Below, piece by piece: positions 7,730 through 15,954 of a stretch of DNA of 64,000 nucleotides (position 1 is its first letter; each line of letters opens with the position of its first letter). The notes below the pieces were generated by a model, which made no database searches, was not told the origin of the DNA, and worked only from the letters and a program-made list of their open reading frames with translations. The stretch covers positions 2,150,001 through 2,214,000 of the forward strand of contig NZ_CP080442.1 in NCBI RefSeq assembly GCF_019597925.1, in the 5' to 3' direction. The translations under genes were made by a program, and so were the position numbers. Origin of the DNA: [Clostridium] scindens (lineage in GTDB: Bacteria > Bacillota > Clostridia > Lachnospirales > Lachnospiraceae).

Positions 7730-9073
7730 CTACAGCAGGAATTTTTTGACGGTGTCTCCCATCGCGCTTTTATAACTGATCTCATCCACTGATTCAGCAG
7801 CCACGATGTCTATACTGCCAATCTCTTTTCCACTTAGGAAATATTTTGCTTTTCCCACTTTGTCGCCTTTCTTGACAGGTGCCTTGATCTTCTTGTTCAA
7901 GGCCACTTTGCGCTCAATAGTCTTAAGGTCCGCTCCCGTAATATCTATATAGGCAAAGGGCGCCTTCTGCCGAACCTTTACCGTCGCCGCTACGCCCCGT
8001 GATACTTTGGCAGGCTGAATGGATTTTGCCTTCTCTTCCTCATACTTATTGCATCTGCCAAACCCGTAATTGAGCAGCGTGGTAGCGTCCGTAAAGCGCT
8101 GCTTGTGATCCGGGGCTGCCATGATCACTGCGATCAGTTCCATCCCGTCTTTCTTGGCGGTTGCTGACACGCAGTATTTGGCCTTATCCGTGGAGCCTGT
8201 TTTCAGGCCCGTGGCATATTCGTACTGCCTCACCAGCTTGTTGGTATTGGTCAGCCCGAATTCCGTGGTTCCTTTTTTGGTCGTATGCGTAATGTTCTCC
8301 ATCCATATCATGGAGTAGTCGTGGATCTGCGGATATGTAGTGATCAATTCTCTTGACATCAGCGCGATATCATGGGCAGTGGTCAGATGCCCATCCGTAT
8401 CCAGCCCATTGCAGTTTATGAAATGCGTATTTTCCATTCCCAGGCCTTTTGCCCTCTGATTCATCTGCTTTACGAATTCTTCTTCATTGCCGCAGATGTA
8501 CTCGGCCATTGCCACGCAGGCATCATTGGCGCTGGCAACTGCGATGCATTTGATCATCGTGTCTACCGTCTGCGTCTCGCCCGGTTCCAGGAACACCTGG
8601 GAGCCTCCCATGGAGGCGGCATATTCGGATGTGGAGACTTCATCTTCCAGGCTGATCTTTCCGGAATCCAGAGCGTCAAAGATCAGAAGCAGCGTCATGA
8701 TCTTGGTCACGCTAGCCGGTGGCCTCTGTTCATCTGCATCCTTTTCATATATGATCTGGCCGGTGGACGCTTCCATCAGAATTGCGGATGGAGCGCTGAC
8801 CTGAGGTCCGGCCTCATTTCCTGCGCCGGCGGCATCCTGCCCCTCGGCAGAATCTTGGGTATCGGCGGCATCCTGCCCCTCGGCTGTGCCTTGGGTATCG
8901 GCGGCATCCTGCCCTTCGGCGGGTTCCTGCGTATTGGCGTTCTTTTGCGTATCATCATTATCTTCTGCTTCTCCCTGTACATCCGCATACAAGACCGGTT
9001 CCCTGACCGGCATTGCAAATACGGGCTGTACAAAGAGCAAGGCGCTTAAAATTGCTGCCAGAATCTGTTTCAT
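7730..9073 (-). CDS. D-alanyl-D-alanine carboxypeptidase with repeat linker (peptidase S11)
   Basis: Second DacF-type carboxypeptidase in this region, 447 residues. Signal peptide at residues 1-20 (cleavage near VFA-MPV). An acidic low-complexity linker (about 31-92) contains three 12-residue repeats of the type AEGQDAADTQxx. The catalytic domain has SVTK (121-124), SAN (181-183) and KTG (291-293), followed by the C-terminal PBP5 beta domain. The linker probably spaces the enzyme from the membrane or wall. It is transcribed divergently from the padR gene. Confidence 0.93.
   Translation of the reverse strand: MKQILAAILSALLFVQPVFAMPVREPVLYADVQGEAEDNDDTQKNANTQEPAEGQDAADTQGTAEGQDAADTQDSAEGQDAAGAGNEAGPQVSAPSAILMEASTGQIIYEKDADEQRPPASVTKIMTLLLIFDALDSGKISLEDEVSTSEYAASMGGSQVFLEPGETQTVDTMIKCIAVASANDACVAMAEYICGNEEEFVKQMNQRAKGLGMENTHFINCNGLDTDGHLTTAHDIALMSRELITTYPQIHDYSMIWMENITHTTKKGTTEFGLTNTNKLVRQYEYATGLKTGSTDKAKYCVSATAKKDGMELIAVIMAAPDHKQRFTDATTLLNYGFGRCNKYEEEKAKSIQPAKVSRGVAATVKVRQKAPFAYIDITGADLKTIERKVALNKKIKAPVKKGDKVGKAKYFLSGKEIGSIDIVAAESVDEISYKSAMGDTVKKFLL
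8830..8937. repeat. Three 36-bp tandem repeats inside the dac linker
   Basis: Three in-frame 36-bp units start at 8830, 8866 and 8902. The first two are nearly identical and the third diverges at its end. They encode the 12-residue acidic repeat of the carboxypeptidase linker and could vary in copy number between strains. Confidence 0.85.
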
Positions 9074-9172
9074 GCGACAACTCCTCGTAGGTATCAGTCT
9101 ATTATTACCATTGTAATGGGCAGCCTCTAAAAATATGCCAATAGTCGAAAAAGTAATTCGCCTTTCTTATGG

Positions 9173-9200
9173 TTGACATCCGACTACTATGTGGTACAAT
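9173..9200 (+). promoter_or_regulatory. Promoter of the padR operon
   Basis: TTGACA (9173-9178), 16-base spacer, TACAAT (9195-9200). This is close to the SigA consensus, and the padR start is 40 bases downstream. Confidence 0.82.
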
Positions 9201-9230
9201 ATAGTTAGATACTATTATGCGGTACAATGT
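9186..9230 (+). promoter_or_regulatory. Probable PadR auto-operator (duplicated site)
   Basis: Bases 9186-9205 form an imperfect palindrome (ACTAT...ATAGT, 8 of 10 positions per arm) that covers the -10. A related copy follows at about 9211-9230; both share GGTACAAT. PadR repressors usually bind their own promoter at ATGT/ACAT-like dyads, so autoregulation is likely but inferred. Confidence 0.6.
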
Positions 9231-9240
9231 AGGTGGGAAT

Positions 9241-9567
9241 ATGTATGATAAGTCTCAATTAATGCGCGGGACACTGGAGGGCTGCATTCTGAAAATCTTG
9301 TCAGACCAGACGACTTACGGCTATGAGATCGTAGCCAATCTGCAGGACTACGGATTCGAGGACGTCAAGGAAGGCACCATCTATCCGCTCCTGGTCCGTC
9401 TGGAAAAGAAAGGGATCATCTCTTCTGAATTCCGTCCTTCCCCTCTTGGTCCCAGCCGCAAATACTATACGATAACGGAATGCGGCGCGCAATATTTGGA
9501 AGAGTTCAAGCAGCATTGGAAGCAAGTCGTACGGTCAATGAATGCCATATTTGGATTGGAGGAATGA
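9241..9567 (+). CDS. PadR family transcriptional regulator
   Basis: 108-residue winged-helix PadR regulator of the short (subfamily 2) type. The N-terminus LMRGTLEGCILKILSDQTTYGYEI and the wing region EGTIYPLLVRLEKKGII are family hallmarks. The ATG at 9241 is preferred to 9217 because AGGTGG lies 4 bases upstream and the family N-terminus starts there. It is followed after 3 bases by a membrane protein of the kind normally paired with PadR. Such pairs typically respond to envelope stress or drugs; the signal here is unknown. Confidence 0.92.
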   Translation: MYDKSQLMRGTLEGCILKILSDQTTYGYEIVANLQDYGFEDVKEGTIYPLLVRLEKKGIISSEFRPSPLGPSRKYYTITECGAQYLEEFKQHWKQVVRSMNAIFGLEE

Positions 9568-9570
9568 ACT

Positions 9571-10311
9571 ATGATGGAGAATACTGTCAGCCTGGAAACT
9601 TTGAAGGTAGAAAACTACTCTATGGAATCGGGACTTACTCCTGTAAACAGACGGACTGTGGATAAGATGTTCCATTACATCCACTCTTTCCCGCTGGATG
9701 AGTACGATGTGGAATTAATCCGCAAAGACATCATAGGCATGGCTATGGAAGGCGAGCAGAGAAACGAGCCCCTTCATATGATGATTGGCAAGAAGCCCAG
9801 GGACTTCTGCAATGACCTGATCTATGCCATCGCCGGCTTCACCGTTCCCGGAGGACGCGCATTCCTATTTGCTGCCGGATGGTTCTACCGTATCATGGGA
9901 GGGCTTTACTATCTCTTTGCCGGATGGAGCATCCTAAGCCTCCTGCTTGGATGGCTGATGAACCGCGGTACCAAGGATGCCATACCACTGGGCAATATTG
10001 GCCTTCTGTTATTTTTTTCCGTGATATTCATTGCCATCGGCTGGCTTTACAGAAAGGCTGGGTATATCGCGAAAAAGTATTGCGGGGATGCCGCCCATGC
10101 GAACCTGTGCATGAAATGGGGCAAGGGCATTTTAGGCTTTGAAATCGGATTCATGATTTTAAACAATGTTTTGAACTTTACTGCCGGCATCGCGGTGGAT
10201 GCTACCCATACCTCCGCCAATCCGGCTGCCATCCAGATATTCAGCCTGATTCCTTATGTTTTTCTCGCTTTCTATATTATCGGCGCCTACAAGAATAAAA
10301 AAAGCGCATAG
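9571..10311 (+). CDS. PadR-linked membrane protein with HAAS/DUF1048-like N-terminus
   Basis: 246 residues. A soluble N-terminal segment (about 20-90) contains ELIRKDIIGMAMEGEQ and KKPRDFCNDLI, resembling the HAAS/DUF1048 helical domain that often accompanies PadR regulators. At least four hydrophobic membrane segments follow (about 95-245), ending with a Lys-rich tail. GGAGG sits 8 bases before the ATG. Function is unknown; partners of this type are thought to work with PadR in envelope-stress sensing. The family assignment of the N-terminus rests on motif resemblance only. Confidence 0.7.
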   Translation: MMENTVSLETLKVENYSMESGLTPVNRRTVDKMFHYIHSFPLDEYDVELIRKDIIGMAMEGEQRNEPLHMMIGKKPRDFCNDLIYAIAGFTVPGGRAFLFAAGWFYRIMGGLYYLFAGWSILSLLLGWLMNRGTKDAIPLGNIGLLLFFSVIFIAIGWLYRKAGYIAKKYCGDAAHANLCMKWGKGILGFEIGFMILNNVLNFTAGIAVDATHTSANPAAIQIFSLIPYVFLAFYIIGAYKNKKSA

Positions 10312-10325
10312 ATGAGCGCATATAG

Positions 10326-10371
10326 AAAAAAGCACCCGACAGGTCTTATTTCATCCTGTCTGGTGCTTTTT
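10326..10371. terminator. Bidirectional intrinsic terminator
   Basis: Long hairpin with stem AAAAAGCACCxGACAGG paired with CCTGTCxGGTGCTTTTT and a 10-base loop. It has A/T tracts on both sides and sits between the converging membrane-protein gene and the spore-protein gene. Confidence 0.9.
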
Positions 10372-10402
10372 CTAATCAGTTGTTGCTAAACTATGATCCT
10401 GC

Positions 10403-10609
10403 TTATTTGCCAGCCATCTGCTTCTCTTGCTGTTCGATCATTTTCTTAACCATATATCCGCCGACAGAACCATTCTGTCTAGATGTCAGGTCTCCGTTGT
10501 ATCCGTCTGTTAACGGTACTCCTAATTCGTTTGCAACCTCATATTTGAATTTGTCCAATGCACCCTTTGCTTCAGGTACGGCTGCTCTGTTTGATGAACG
10601 ACTTGCCAT
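10403..10609 (-). CDS. Small acid-soluble spore protein, alpha/beta type
   Basis: 68-residue alpha/beta SASP that coats and protects DNA in the dormant spore. The germination-protease (GPR) site KYEVANELGV and the conserved GYNGDLTSRQNGSVGG segment are visible. I prefer the ATG at 10609, which puts AGGAGG 9 bases upstream; the other in-frame ATG at 10615 is only 3 bases from it. Expression is expected under SigG in the forespore, though I could not identify a convincing SigG promoter. It marks the host as a spore-former. Confidence 0.95.
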   Translation of the reverse strand: MASRSSNRAAVPEAKGALDKFKYEVANELGVPLTDGYNGDLTSRQNGSVGGYMVKKMIEQQEKQMAGK

Positions 10610-10679
10610 TGTCATACTCCTCCTTCTTGTAACTTTGTAACTTTTTACTTTGTTGTTACAACCATAGTATATGGAGGAA

Positions 10680-12710
10680 TCAGATAATTACACTAGAAGT
10701 TCCTTCATGTTTTGGAAGATTTTTCAACCAGTCGTTTTCAGCGTTTAAAAGGAGGTCCGCGGCCTCATTTGCCATCTTTAGCACCTTTGCATCCTGGAAT
10801 ATGTCGCCCAGCTTAAAGTCCATCATGCCGCTCTGGCGGATACCGAATAGATCGCCCGGGCCTCGAAGCCTCAAGTCTTCGCTGGCAATCTTGAAGCCGT
10901 CATTGGATTCATTCAGGATGTTCAGCCTTTCCCGGGTTTCTTTCGCCTTGGAGCTGCTCATGAAGATACAGTAGGACTGGTGCTTTCCTCTTCCCACCCG
11001 GCCTCTTAGCTGATGAAGCTGGGCCAGTCCGAACCGCTCGGCATTCTCGATCATCATGACCGTAGCATTGGGCACATCGATTCCTACCTCGATCACCGTG
11101 GTGGATACCAGGATCTGTATCTCGCAGCGTCCGAACCGTTCCATAATATCATCCTTCTCGGCCTGGCGCATCCTCCCATGGAGGCAGGATACCACAATGC
11201 CTTCTCCCATCTCTTCCTGCAGCATGGCCGCATAGTCCAGCACATTCTCCACTTCCAGCTGCTCGCTTTCTTCCACCATCGGACAGATTACATAGCATTG
11301 CCTGCCTTCACGAACCTGCTTTTTCATAAATGTATAAGCCGTATTCCTGTAACTGGTATCTACCACGCAATTCTTGATTGGCAGACGGTTCGCCGGAAGC
11401 TCGTCGATCACGGAGATGTCGAGGTCGCCATACAGGATGATTGCCAGCGTCCTGGGGATCGGCGTCGCGCTCATGACTAGCACATGGGGCATTCCGCCTT
11501 TCCTTGCAAATGCCTCCCTTTGCTTGACTCCGAACCGATGCTGTTCATCCGTGACTACCAGCGCAAGGCAATCATAATAGACCCGATCCTGGATCAGCGC
11601 GTGGGTGCCGATAATGATCCTGGCATATCCGCATTCGATCCGGTCATAGGCTCGCCTCTTTTCTTTTGCCGACATGGATCCGGTGAGAAGTTCTACTTTG
11701 ATCTTTATCCCGTATTCTTCCAGCAGCCGGGTAATCGAATCATAGTGCTGCCGTGCCAGCACTTCCGTCGGCGCCATCATGGCTCCCTGATATCCATTTA
11801 GCGCAACGCTGATAAGAGCCAGCACCGCCACGATCGTCTTCCCGGAACCTACATCTCCCTGCACCAGCCTTGACATAGCGGTATCCGATGCCATGTCATG
11901 GGCAATCTCATCCCATACTTTCTTCTGGGCTTTCGTAAGTTCATATGGCAGCCTTCCAATCAATTCATCCACTTCCGGCTTCCTCTGGACGATGTATTCA
12001 TTCACGATCCTTTCATTCTTATCCTTCATCTTTCGGATAGACAGGATGAACTCTAAGAATTCCTCGAATACAAGCCGCTCCCTGGCATGATAGAACACTT
12101 CCTTGTCCTCCGGGAAATGAATGCCCCGGATGGCATAGTTATATTCGGCAAGCCCATACTTGAGACGAAGCTCGTCCGGAAGTGTTTCACGGGTCAGGTC
12201 CAGCTGGGACAGCGCCTGATGCATAGCCTTGGCCACTATATTATTGGACAGGCCTGCCGTCAGCCCATAGACCGGCTGCAGCGTGTGAATCTTCTCCTCA
12301 TACTTCCCGGCCGGATAGAAGATTTCCGGGTGCTCCATCGCAAGGCCGCCCTTGCGGTTTGTAACCCTGCCTCTAAGTATGATCTTTCCGCCCCCCGCGA
12401 GCGTGTTCCGCAGAAAAGGCATCCGGAACCAGACTGCCTTGATGGTACCGGTCAGATCTTTGACATGGATGGTCGTCACCTGCATATTACGGTTTCCCGA
12501 TACCTGGACCCTTCCGAAGATAGCTCCGGCCACCGTCTGGACCTTTCCTTCCTCCACTTCGCTGATCGGCACAGGATCTTCATAGACATCATAGCTTCTG
12601 GGATAATACCTGATTAAGTCTCCTACCGTAGAGACTCCTACCTTTTCAAATAGTTTCTGGGTCTTTTCGCCTATTCCCTTTAATTCTTTTATGCTTGTGT
12701 TTTCAATCAT
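10680..12710 (-). CDS. recG: ATP-dependent DNA helicase RecG
   Basis: RecG branch-migration helicase, 676 residues. It remodels stalled forks and Holliday junctions. An N-terminal wedge/OB domain (about 50-230) precedes the superfamily 2 helicase core, with Walker A QGDVGSGKT, the DEQH box, SATPIPRT and QLRGRVGRG. The ATG at 12710 (MIENTSIKELKGIGEKT) has GGAG 5 bases upstream and matches the family start. It follows yloV in the standard Firmicutes order. Confidence 0.96.
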   Translation of the reverse strand: MIENTSIKELKGIGEKTQKLFEKVGVSTVGDLIRYYPRSYDVYEDPVPISEVEEGKVQTVAGAIFGRVQVSGNRNMQVTTIHVKDLTGTIKAVWFRMPFLRNTLAGGGKIILRGRVTNRKGGLAMEHPEIFYPAGKYEEKIHTLQPVYGLTAGLSNNIVAKAMHQALSQLDLTRETLPDELRLKYGLAEYNYAIRGIHFPEDKEVFYHARERLVFEEFLEFILSIRKMKDKNERIVNEYIVQRKPEVDELIGRLPYELTKAQKKVWDEIAHDMASDTAMSRLVQGDVGSGKTIVAVLALISVALNGYQGAMMAPTEVLARQHYDSITRLLEEYGIKIKVELLTGSMSAKEKRRAYDRIECGYARIIIGTHALIQDRVYYDCLALVVTDEQHRFGVKQREAFARKGGMPHVLVMSATPIPRTLAIILYGDLDISVIDELPANRLPIKNCVVDTSYRNTAYTFMKKQVREGRQCYVICPMVEESEQLEVENVLDYAAMLQEEMGEGIVVSCLHGRMRQAEKDDIMERFGRCEIQILVSTTVIEVGIDVPNATVMMIENAERFGLAQLHQLRGRVGRGKHQSYCIFMSSSKAKETRERLNILNESNDGFKIASEDLRLRGPGDLFGIRQSGMMDFKLGDIFQDAKVLKMANEAADLLLNAENDWLKNLPKHEGTSSVII

Positions 12711-12727
12711 ATCCGCTCCATCATAAA

Positions 12728-12786
12728 AAGAAGCCAGCCCCCGGTTCCAAAGGGACAATACCCTATGGCCTTAAGAGGTCTGGCCC
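12728..12786 (-). other. Hairpin-forming spacer between yloV and recG, possible attenuator
   Basis: The 106-base gap contains outer arms GCCAG/CTGGC and an inner AGGG/CCCT hairpin. On the minus strand they are followed by TTCTTTTT just before the recG ribosome site. This resembles a leaky terminator that would lower recG relative to yloV. The outer stem is only about 5 bp, so the call is weak. Confidence 0.35.
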
Positions 12787-12816
12787 TATCTTATATTCTG
12801 CCTGAAAATAATCCGT

Positions 12817-14499
12817 TTATTCAACCGCCAGCACATAATAGTAGATCGGCTGGCCTCCAAAATGTGCATCTACGTCTACGTCAGGATACAGGCTCTCCAC
12901 TTCTTCGGTAAATCGCTGCGCGTCTTCTTCTCTTACTTCTTCTCCGTAGTAAAGGCTGATGAGTTCTGAATCCTCGTCTACCAGCTGGGACAGCATCTCC
13001 TTCGTCGTCTCTTCGATTCCCTTGCCCACTGCCAGAATGCCGCTGTCGCCGATGCCCATGATGTCTCCCTCATGGATCTCCTTGTCGTCAATCTTCGTAT
13101 CCCTGACAGCATAAGTCACCTGCCCGGATTTGACATTCTTGATCTCTTCCAGCATCGTCTCTTCATTCGTCTTTGCATCCGCATCCGGAACAAAATTAAT
13201 AATCGCAGTAATTCCCTGCGGAACCGTCTTGGTTGGAATGACGATAATCTCCTTGTCCTTCACGAGCGCCTTTGCCTGATTCGCAGCAAGCACGATATTC
13301 TTGTTGTTAGGCAGGATGAAAATACTGTCGGCATTCACCTGATCAATGGCATTAAGCATATCCTCGGTACTCGGATTCATAGTCTGTCCGCCCTCGATAA
13401 TATAGTCTGCGCCTAATTCCTTGAATATCTCATTCAACCCTTCTCCGATGGAGACCGTGATGAATCCCATCGCTTTTCTTGGCTCTTCAGGCTTCTTCGG
13501 CATTTCCTTTGCCGCGTCCTGCGCTGCCAGTTTTTCTGCGTCCTTAATCAATTTTTCCTGATGCTCTTCCCGCATATTGTCTATCTTCATGCGGGACAGC
13601 TGGCCGAATGTCAGGGCCTTCTGGATCGCAAGTCCCGGATCATTGGTGTGCACGTGCACTTTTACCACGTCATCATCCGCTACACAGACGATGGAATCAC
13701 CGATGGAACTTAAGTATGCCTTGAACTCCTGCTCATTGTCTTCCGTAAATTCCTTCTCTGTCAGAATAATGAATTCTGTACAGTAGCCGAACTTGATATC
13801 CACCGGCTCCTGCGCGCTGATCTTAACTGCTCCCGCTGATGCTGACGCATTCTTGGGCGCTATCGCGCTGTAGTCGATTTCCTTGCCCTGGAAGGCATCG
13901 TAAGCGCCTTTGATTACTTCAAGAAGACCCTGGCCGCCGGAATCCACTACGCCGGCTTCCTTCAGTACCGGAAGCATATCCGGCGTCTTCTCAAGCACTG
14001 CCGCGGCATGCTCGATGACTGCAGGGATGAACTCTTCCAGGTCTTCCGTCTCTCCTGCCATCTCCGCCGCTTTTTCAGCAATTCCGCTGGCAACGGTAAG
14101 GATGGTTCCCTCCTTTGGCTTCATGACTGCCTTATACGCCGTATCTCTTGCCCTGGCGCAGGCAGCTGCTAATGACAGCACGTCTATCTCTTTCTCTTCA
14201 CGGATCGACTTGGTGAATCCTCTGAGCAGCTGGGACAGGATTACGCCCGAATTCCCTCTTGCCCCGCGCAGGGAGCCTGATGATATGGCCTTCGCCAAAT
14301 CCTTCATATCTGGCTTCTCAAGCGCCATCACTTCTTTCGCCGCCGCCATGATCGTAAGGGACATATTGGTTCCCGTATCCCCGTCTGGTACGGGGAATAC
14401 ATTTAATTCATTGATAAATTCCTTCTGTGCTTCGATATTCTGCGCGCCTGCCAGAAACATCTTAGCAAGCATATCCACATTTATAGTTTTTGTAGCCAC
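12817..14499 (-). CDS. DAK2/DegV-type kinase (YloV, FakA-like)
   Basis: 560-residue YloV/FakA family protein. An N-terminal DAK2 (DhaL-type) ATP-binding domain spans about residues 1-200, with FPVPDGDTGTNMSLT and SGSLRGARGNSGVILSQL. A middle domain and a C-terminal DegV-like domain follow, the latter with IFILPNNKNIVLAA. Family members phosphorylate fatty acids bound by FakB (DegV) proteins. No fakB gene lies in the window. It is co-transcribed with the Asp23-type gene 19 bases upstream. Confidence 0.92.
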   Translation of the reverse strand: MATKTINVDMLAKMFLAGAQNIEAQKEFINELNVFPVPDGDTGTNMSLTIMAAAKEVMALEKPDMKDLAKAISSGSLRGARGNSGVILSQLLRGFTKSIREEKEIDVLSLAAACARARDTAYKAVMKPKEGTILTVASGIAEKAAEMAGETEDLEEFIPAVIEHAAAVLEKTPDMLPVLKEAGVVDSGGQGLLEVIKGAYDAFQGKEIDYSAIAPKNASASAGAVKISAQEPVDIKFGYCTEFIILTEKEFTEDNEQEFKAYLSSIGDSIVCVADDDVVKVHVHTNDPGLAIQKALTFGQLSRMKIDNMREEHQEKLIKDAEKLAAQDAAKEMPKKPEEPRKAMGFITVSIGEGLNEIFKELGADYIIEGGQTMNPSTEDMLNAIDQVNADSIFILPNNKNIVLAANQAKALVKDKEIIVIPTKTVPQGITAIINFVPDADAKTNEETMLEEIKNVKSGQVTYAVRDTKIDDKEIHEGDIMGIGDSGILAVGKGIEETTKEMLSQLVDEDSELISLYYGEEVREEDAQRFTEEVESLYPDVDVDAHFGGQPIYYYVLAVE

Positions 14500-14518
14500 T
14501 TTTAATGCTCCTCCTTAA

Positions 14519-14878
14519 CTAATCGATGACTCTGACGCCTTCAATGTAGATATTGATCTTATCTACCGGCATACCGGAAAATTCTTCTACCTTATATTTT
14601 ACGTTACTGATCAGATTCTCAGTAACTGCCGAGATGCTTACGCCATATGCAACAATAATATGGAAGTTAATGCTAATATGATTATCGTCGGATATTCCTA
14701 CCTGGATTCCTCTTGTCAGGCTTTCTCTCTTTAACAGATGGACAAATCCATCCTTCATATTCACTGCAGCCATGCCTACGATGCCAAAGCATTCAACGGC
14801 TACGGTTCCTGCATATTTTGCAATCACTTCAGGATCAATCGTAATAATGCCAAGATCTGTACTCATACATCCCTTCAT
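14519..14878 (-). CDS. Asp23/Gls24 family protein (YloU)
   Basis: 119-residue Asp23 (YloU) protein, small and mostly beta-stranded, with the family's VIAKYAGTVAVECFGIVGMA, then INFHIIVAYGVSI and VDKINIYIEGVRVID. Relatives are membrane-associated and linked to envelope stress or, next to yloV, to fatty-acid handling. GGAGG lies 9 bases before the ATG at 14878. A second ATG at 14866 is possible. The rpmB-yloU-yloV-recG order supports the call. Confidence 0.92.
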   Translation of the reverse strand: MKGCMSTDLGIITIDPEVIAKYAGTVAVECFGIVGMAAVNMKDGFVHLLKRESLTRGIQVGISDDNHISINFHIIVAYGVSISAVTENLISNVKYKVEEFSGMPVDKINIYIEGVRVID

Positions 14879-14994
14879 ATCTAAAAACCTCCAATTCTTG
14901 TATCCTTATTTCCACAATATCAATACATAATAATAAGAGTATTATACTCTGTTTTCCTCTATATTACAACAAAAAAGCCCTTGTGAGGACAACA

Positions 14995-15028
14995 AAAAAC
15001 CCAGATTCCATAGTGAAATCTGAGTTTT
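14995..15028 (-). terminator. Intrinsic terminator after rpmB
   Basis: Minus-strand hairpin AAAACTCAGATTTC / GGAATCTGGGTTTT with a short loop and a T run, 8 bases beyond the rpmB stop. It should separate rpmB from yloU. Confidence 0.82.
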
Positions 15029-15036
15029 AATTTTCC

Positions 15037-15225
15037 TTACGCACGCTCAACTCTGCCTGATTTTAAACAAGAAGTACAAACATACATCTTCTTTGTAGCT
15101 CCGCCCTCTGTTTTCACGCGAACTGATTTTACATTTGATTTCCACATCTTTGGTGATTTTCTATGAGAGTGGCTTACGTTGTTTCCAAAGTGAGCACCCT
15201 TTTCGCAAATAGCACATTTAGCCAT
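15037..15225 (-). CDS. rpmB: 50S ribosomal protein L28
   Basis: 62-residue L28. It starts MAKCAICEKG and carries a C-x2-C pair at residues 4/7 and a second CTSC pair near residue 51, the zinc-binding (C+) form. The central HRKSPKMWKSNVKSVRV is typical. GGAGGTGCAGTC precedes the ATG. Confidence 0.97.
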   Translation of the reverse strand: MAKCAICEKGAHFGNNVSHSHRKSPKMWKSNVKSVRVKTEGGATKKMYVCTSCLKSGRVERA

Positions 15226-15280
15226 GACTGCACCTCCTAACGCTCATAATAAGTTCTATTCCGAACTCGCAACAATAGTT

Positions 15281-15309
15281 ATTTTACCAGAAGAGCAATC
15301 AAATTGCAA
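15281..15309 (-). promoter_or_regulatory. Promoter of rpmB
   Basis: Minus-strand TTGCAA (15304-15309), 17-base spacer, TAAAAT (15281-15286), placing transcription start about 50 bases before the rpmB ATG. Confidence 0.75.
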
Positions 15310-15332
15310 GTACTATTTCTCATTTTCTTATA

Positions 15333-15470
15333 CTAGCAGCAAAACAAGTTATATCCAGCCAGTATGCATAAAGCGATGCACAGCACTTCCACAAACGTGT
15401 TCGGCAGTATCATTGCCAGAATGATGCCAACCGCCACCCAGAACAGGGCGAATCCTACTACCCGCTTCAT
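15333..15470 (-). CDS. Small hydrophobic protein, 45 residues
   Basis: MKRVVGFALF start, two hydrophobic segments (about 5-22 and 25-41) around a short turn ILPNTF, and a Cys-Cys C-terminus. Likely a two-helix membrane micropeptide. The ATG at 15470 has AGGGGTGG about 9 bases upstream. Extending the ORF to 15560 would run into ytfJ. It sits last in the long operon that begins near 25.4 kb. No function is recognised; its clean hydrophobic pattern and ribosome site argue that it is real. Confidence 0.6.
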   Translation of the reverse strand: MKRVVGFALFWVAVGIILAMILPNTFVEVLCIALCILAGYNLFCC

Positions 15471-15531
15471 AATTATTGCCACCCCTGCCCTTGTTTTATA
15501 ATATTCTATGCGCATAGGGGGAAATCCATGA

Positions 15532-15933
15532 CTATTCTTTGGAAGAATCAGCCTCATCAAGGATATCTTTTACGTCATCTTCCGTCATCTTGCCTTCCTT
15601 AGAAGAACTGAACTTGTCTACCACATCCGGTATCATATCAAGGATCTTGGTCATCGTATCCTGATTCTTGATATTCACAAGCCTGGTATGCCCATTCTGA
15701 ATTACAAGCACGGCGCTTGGCGTCATCTTGCCTCCGATGCCTCCGGCTCCTTTTTCCTTTTTGTCTCCGTTGAACGCGCCAGCCCCTACCGCAAATGAGA
15801 CATCCACCAGAGGGAGAATGATCGTATCTCCTATATGAATTGCATCTCCTACCACCGTCTTAGATGAGACAACTCCGTCCATCCCATGAAACAGGGCCTC
15901 CACCGTTCCTTTAAAATTGTTATTCTCTGCCAT
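15532..15933 (-). CDS. ytfJ: GerW family sporulation protein (YtfJ)
   Basis: 133-residue GerW/YtfJ protein, implicated in spore formation and germination in Bacillus. Family features are SSKTVVGDAIHIGDTIILPLVDVSFAVG, a glycine-rich stretch (KGAGGIGGKMTPSAVLVI) and a charged C-terminal tail. It follows the DUF2953 gene, matching the ytfI-ytfJ pair of Bacillus. Confidence 0.93.
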   Translation of the reverse strand: MAENNNFKGTVEALFHGMDGVVSSKTVVGDAIHIGDTIILPLVDVSFAVGAGAFNGDKKEKGAGGIGGKMTPSAVLVIQNGHTRLVNIKNQDTMTKILDMIPDVVDKFSSSKEGKMTEDDVKDILDEADSSKE

Positions 15934-15954
15934 ATTTTTGCTCCTCCTACCCGC

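Noticed and set aside
10616..10690. SigG promoter of the spore protein gene
   Set aside because: A TATACTA-like -10 is present, but I could not find a matching -35 at a suitable distance.
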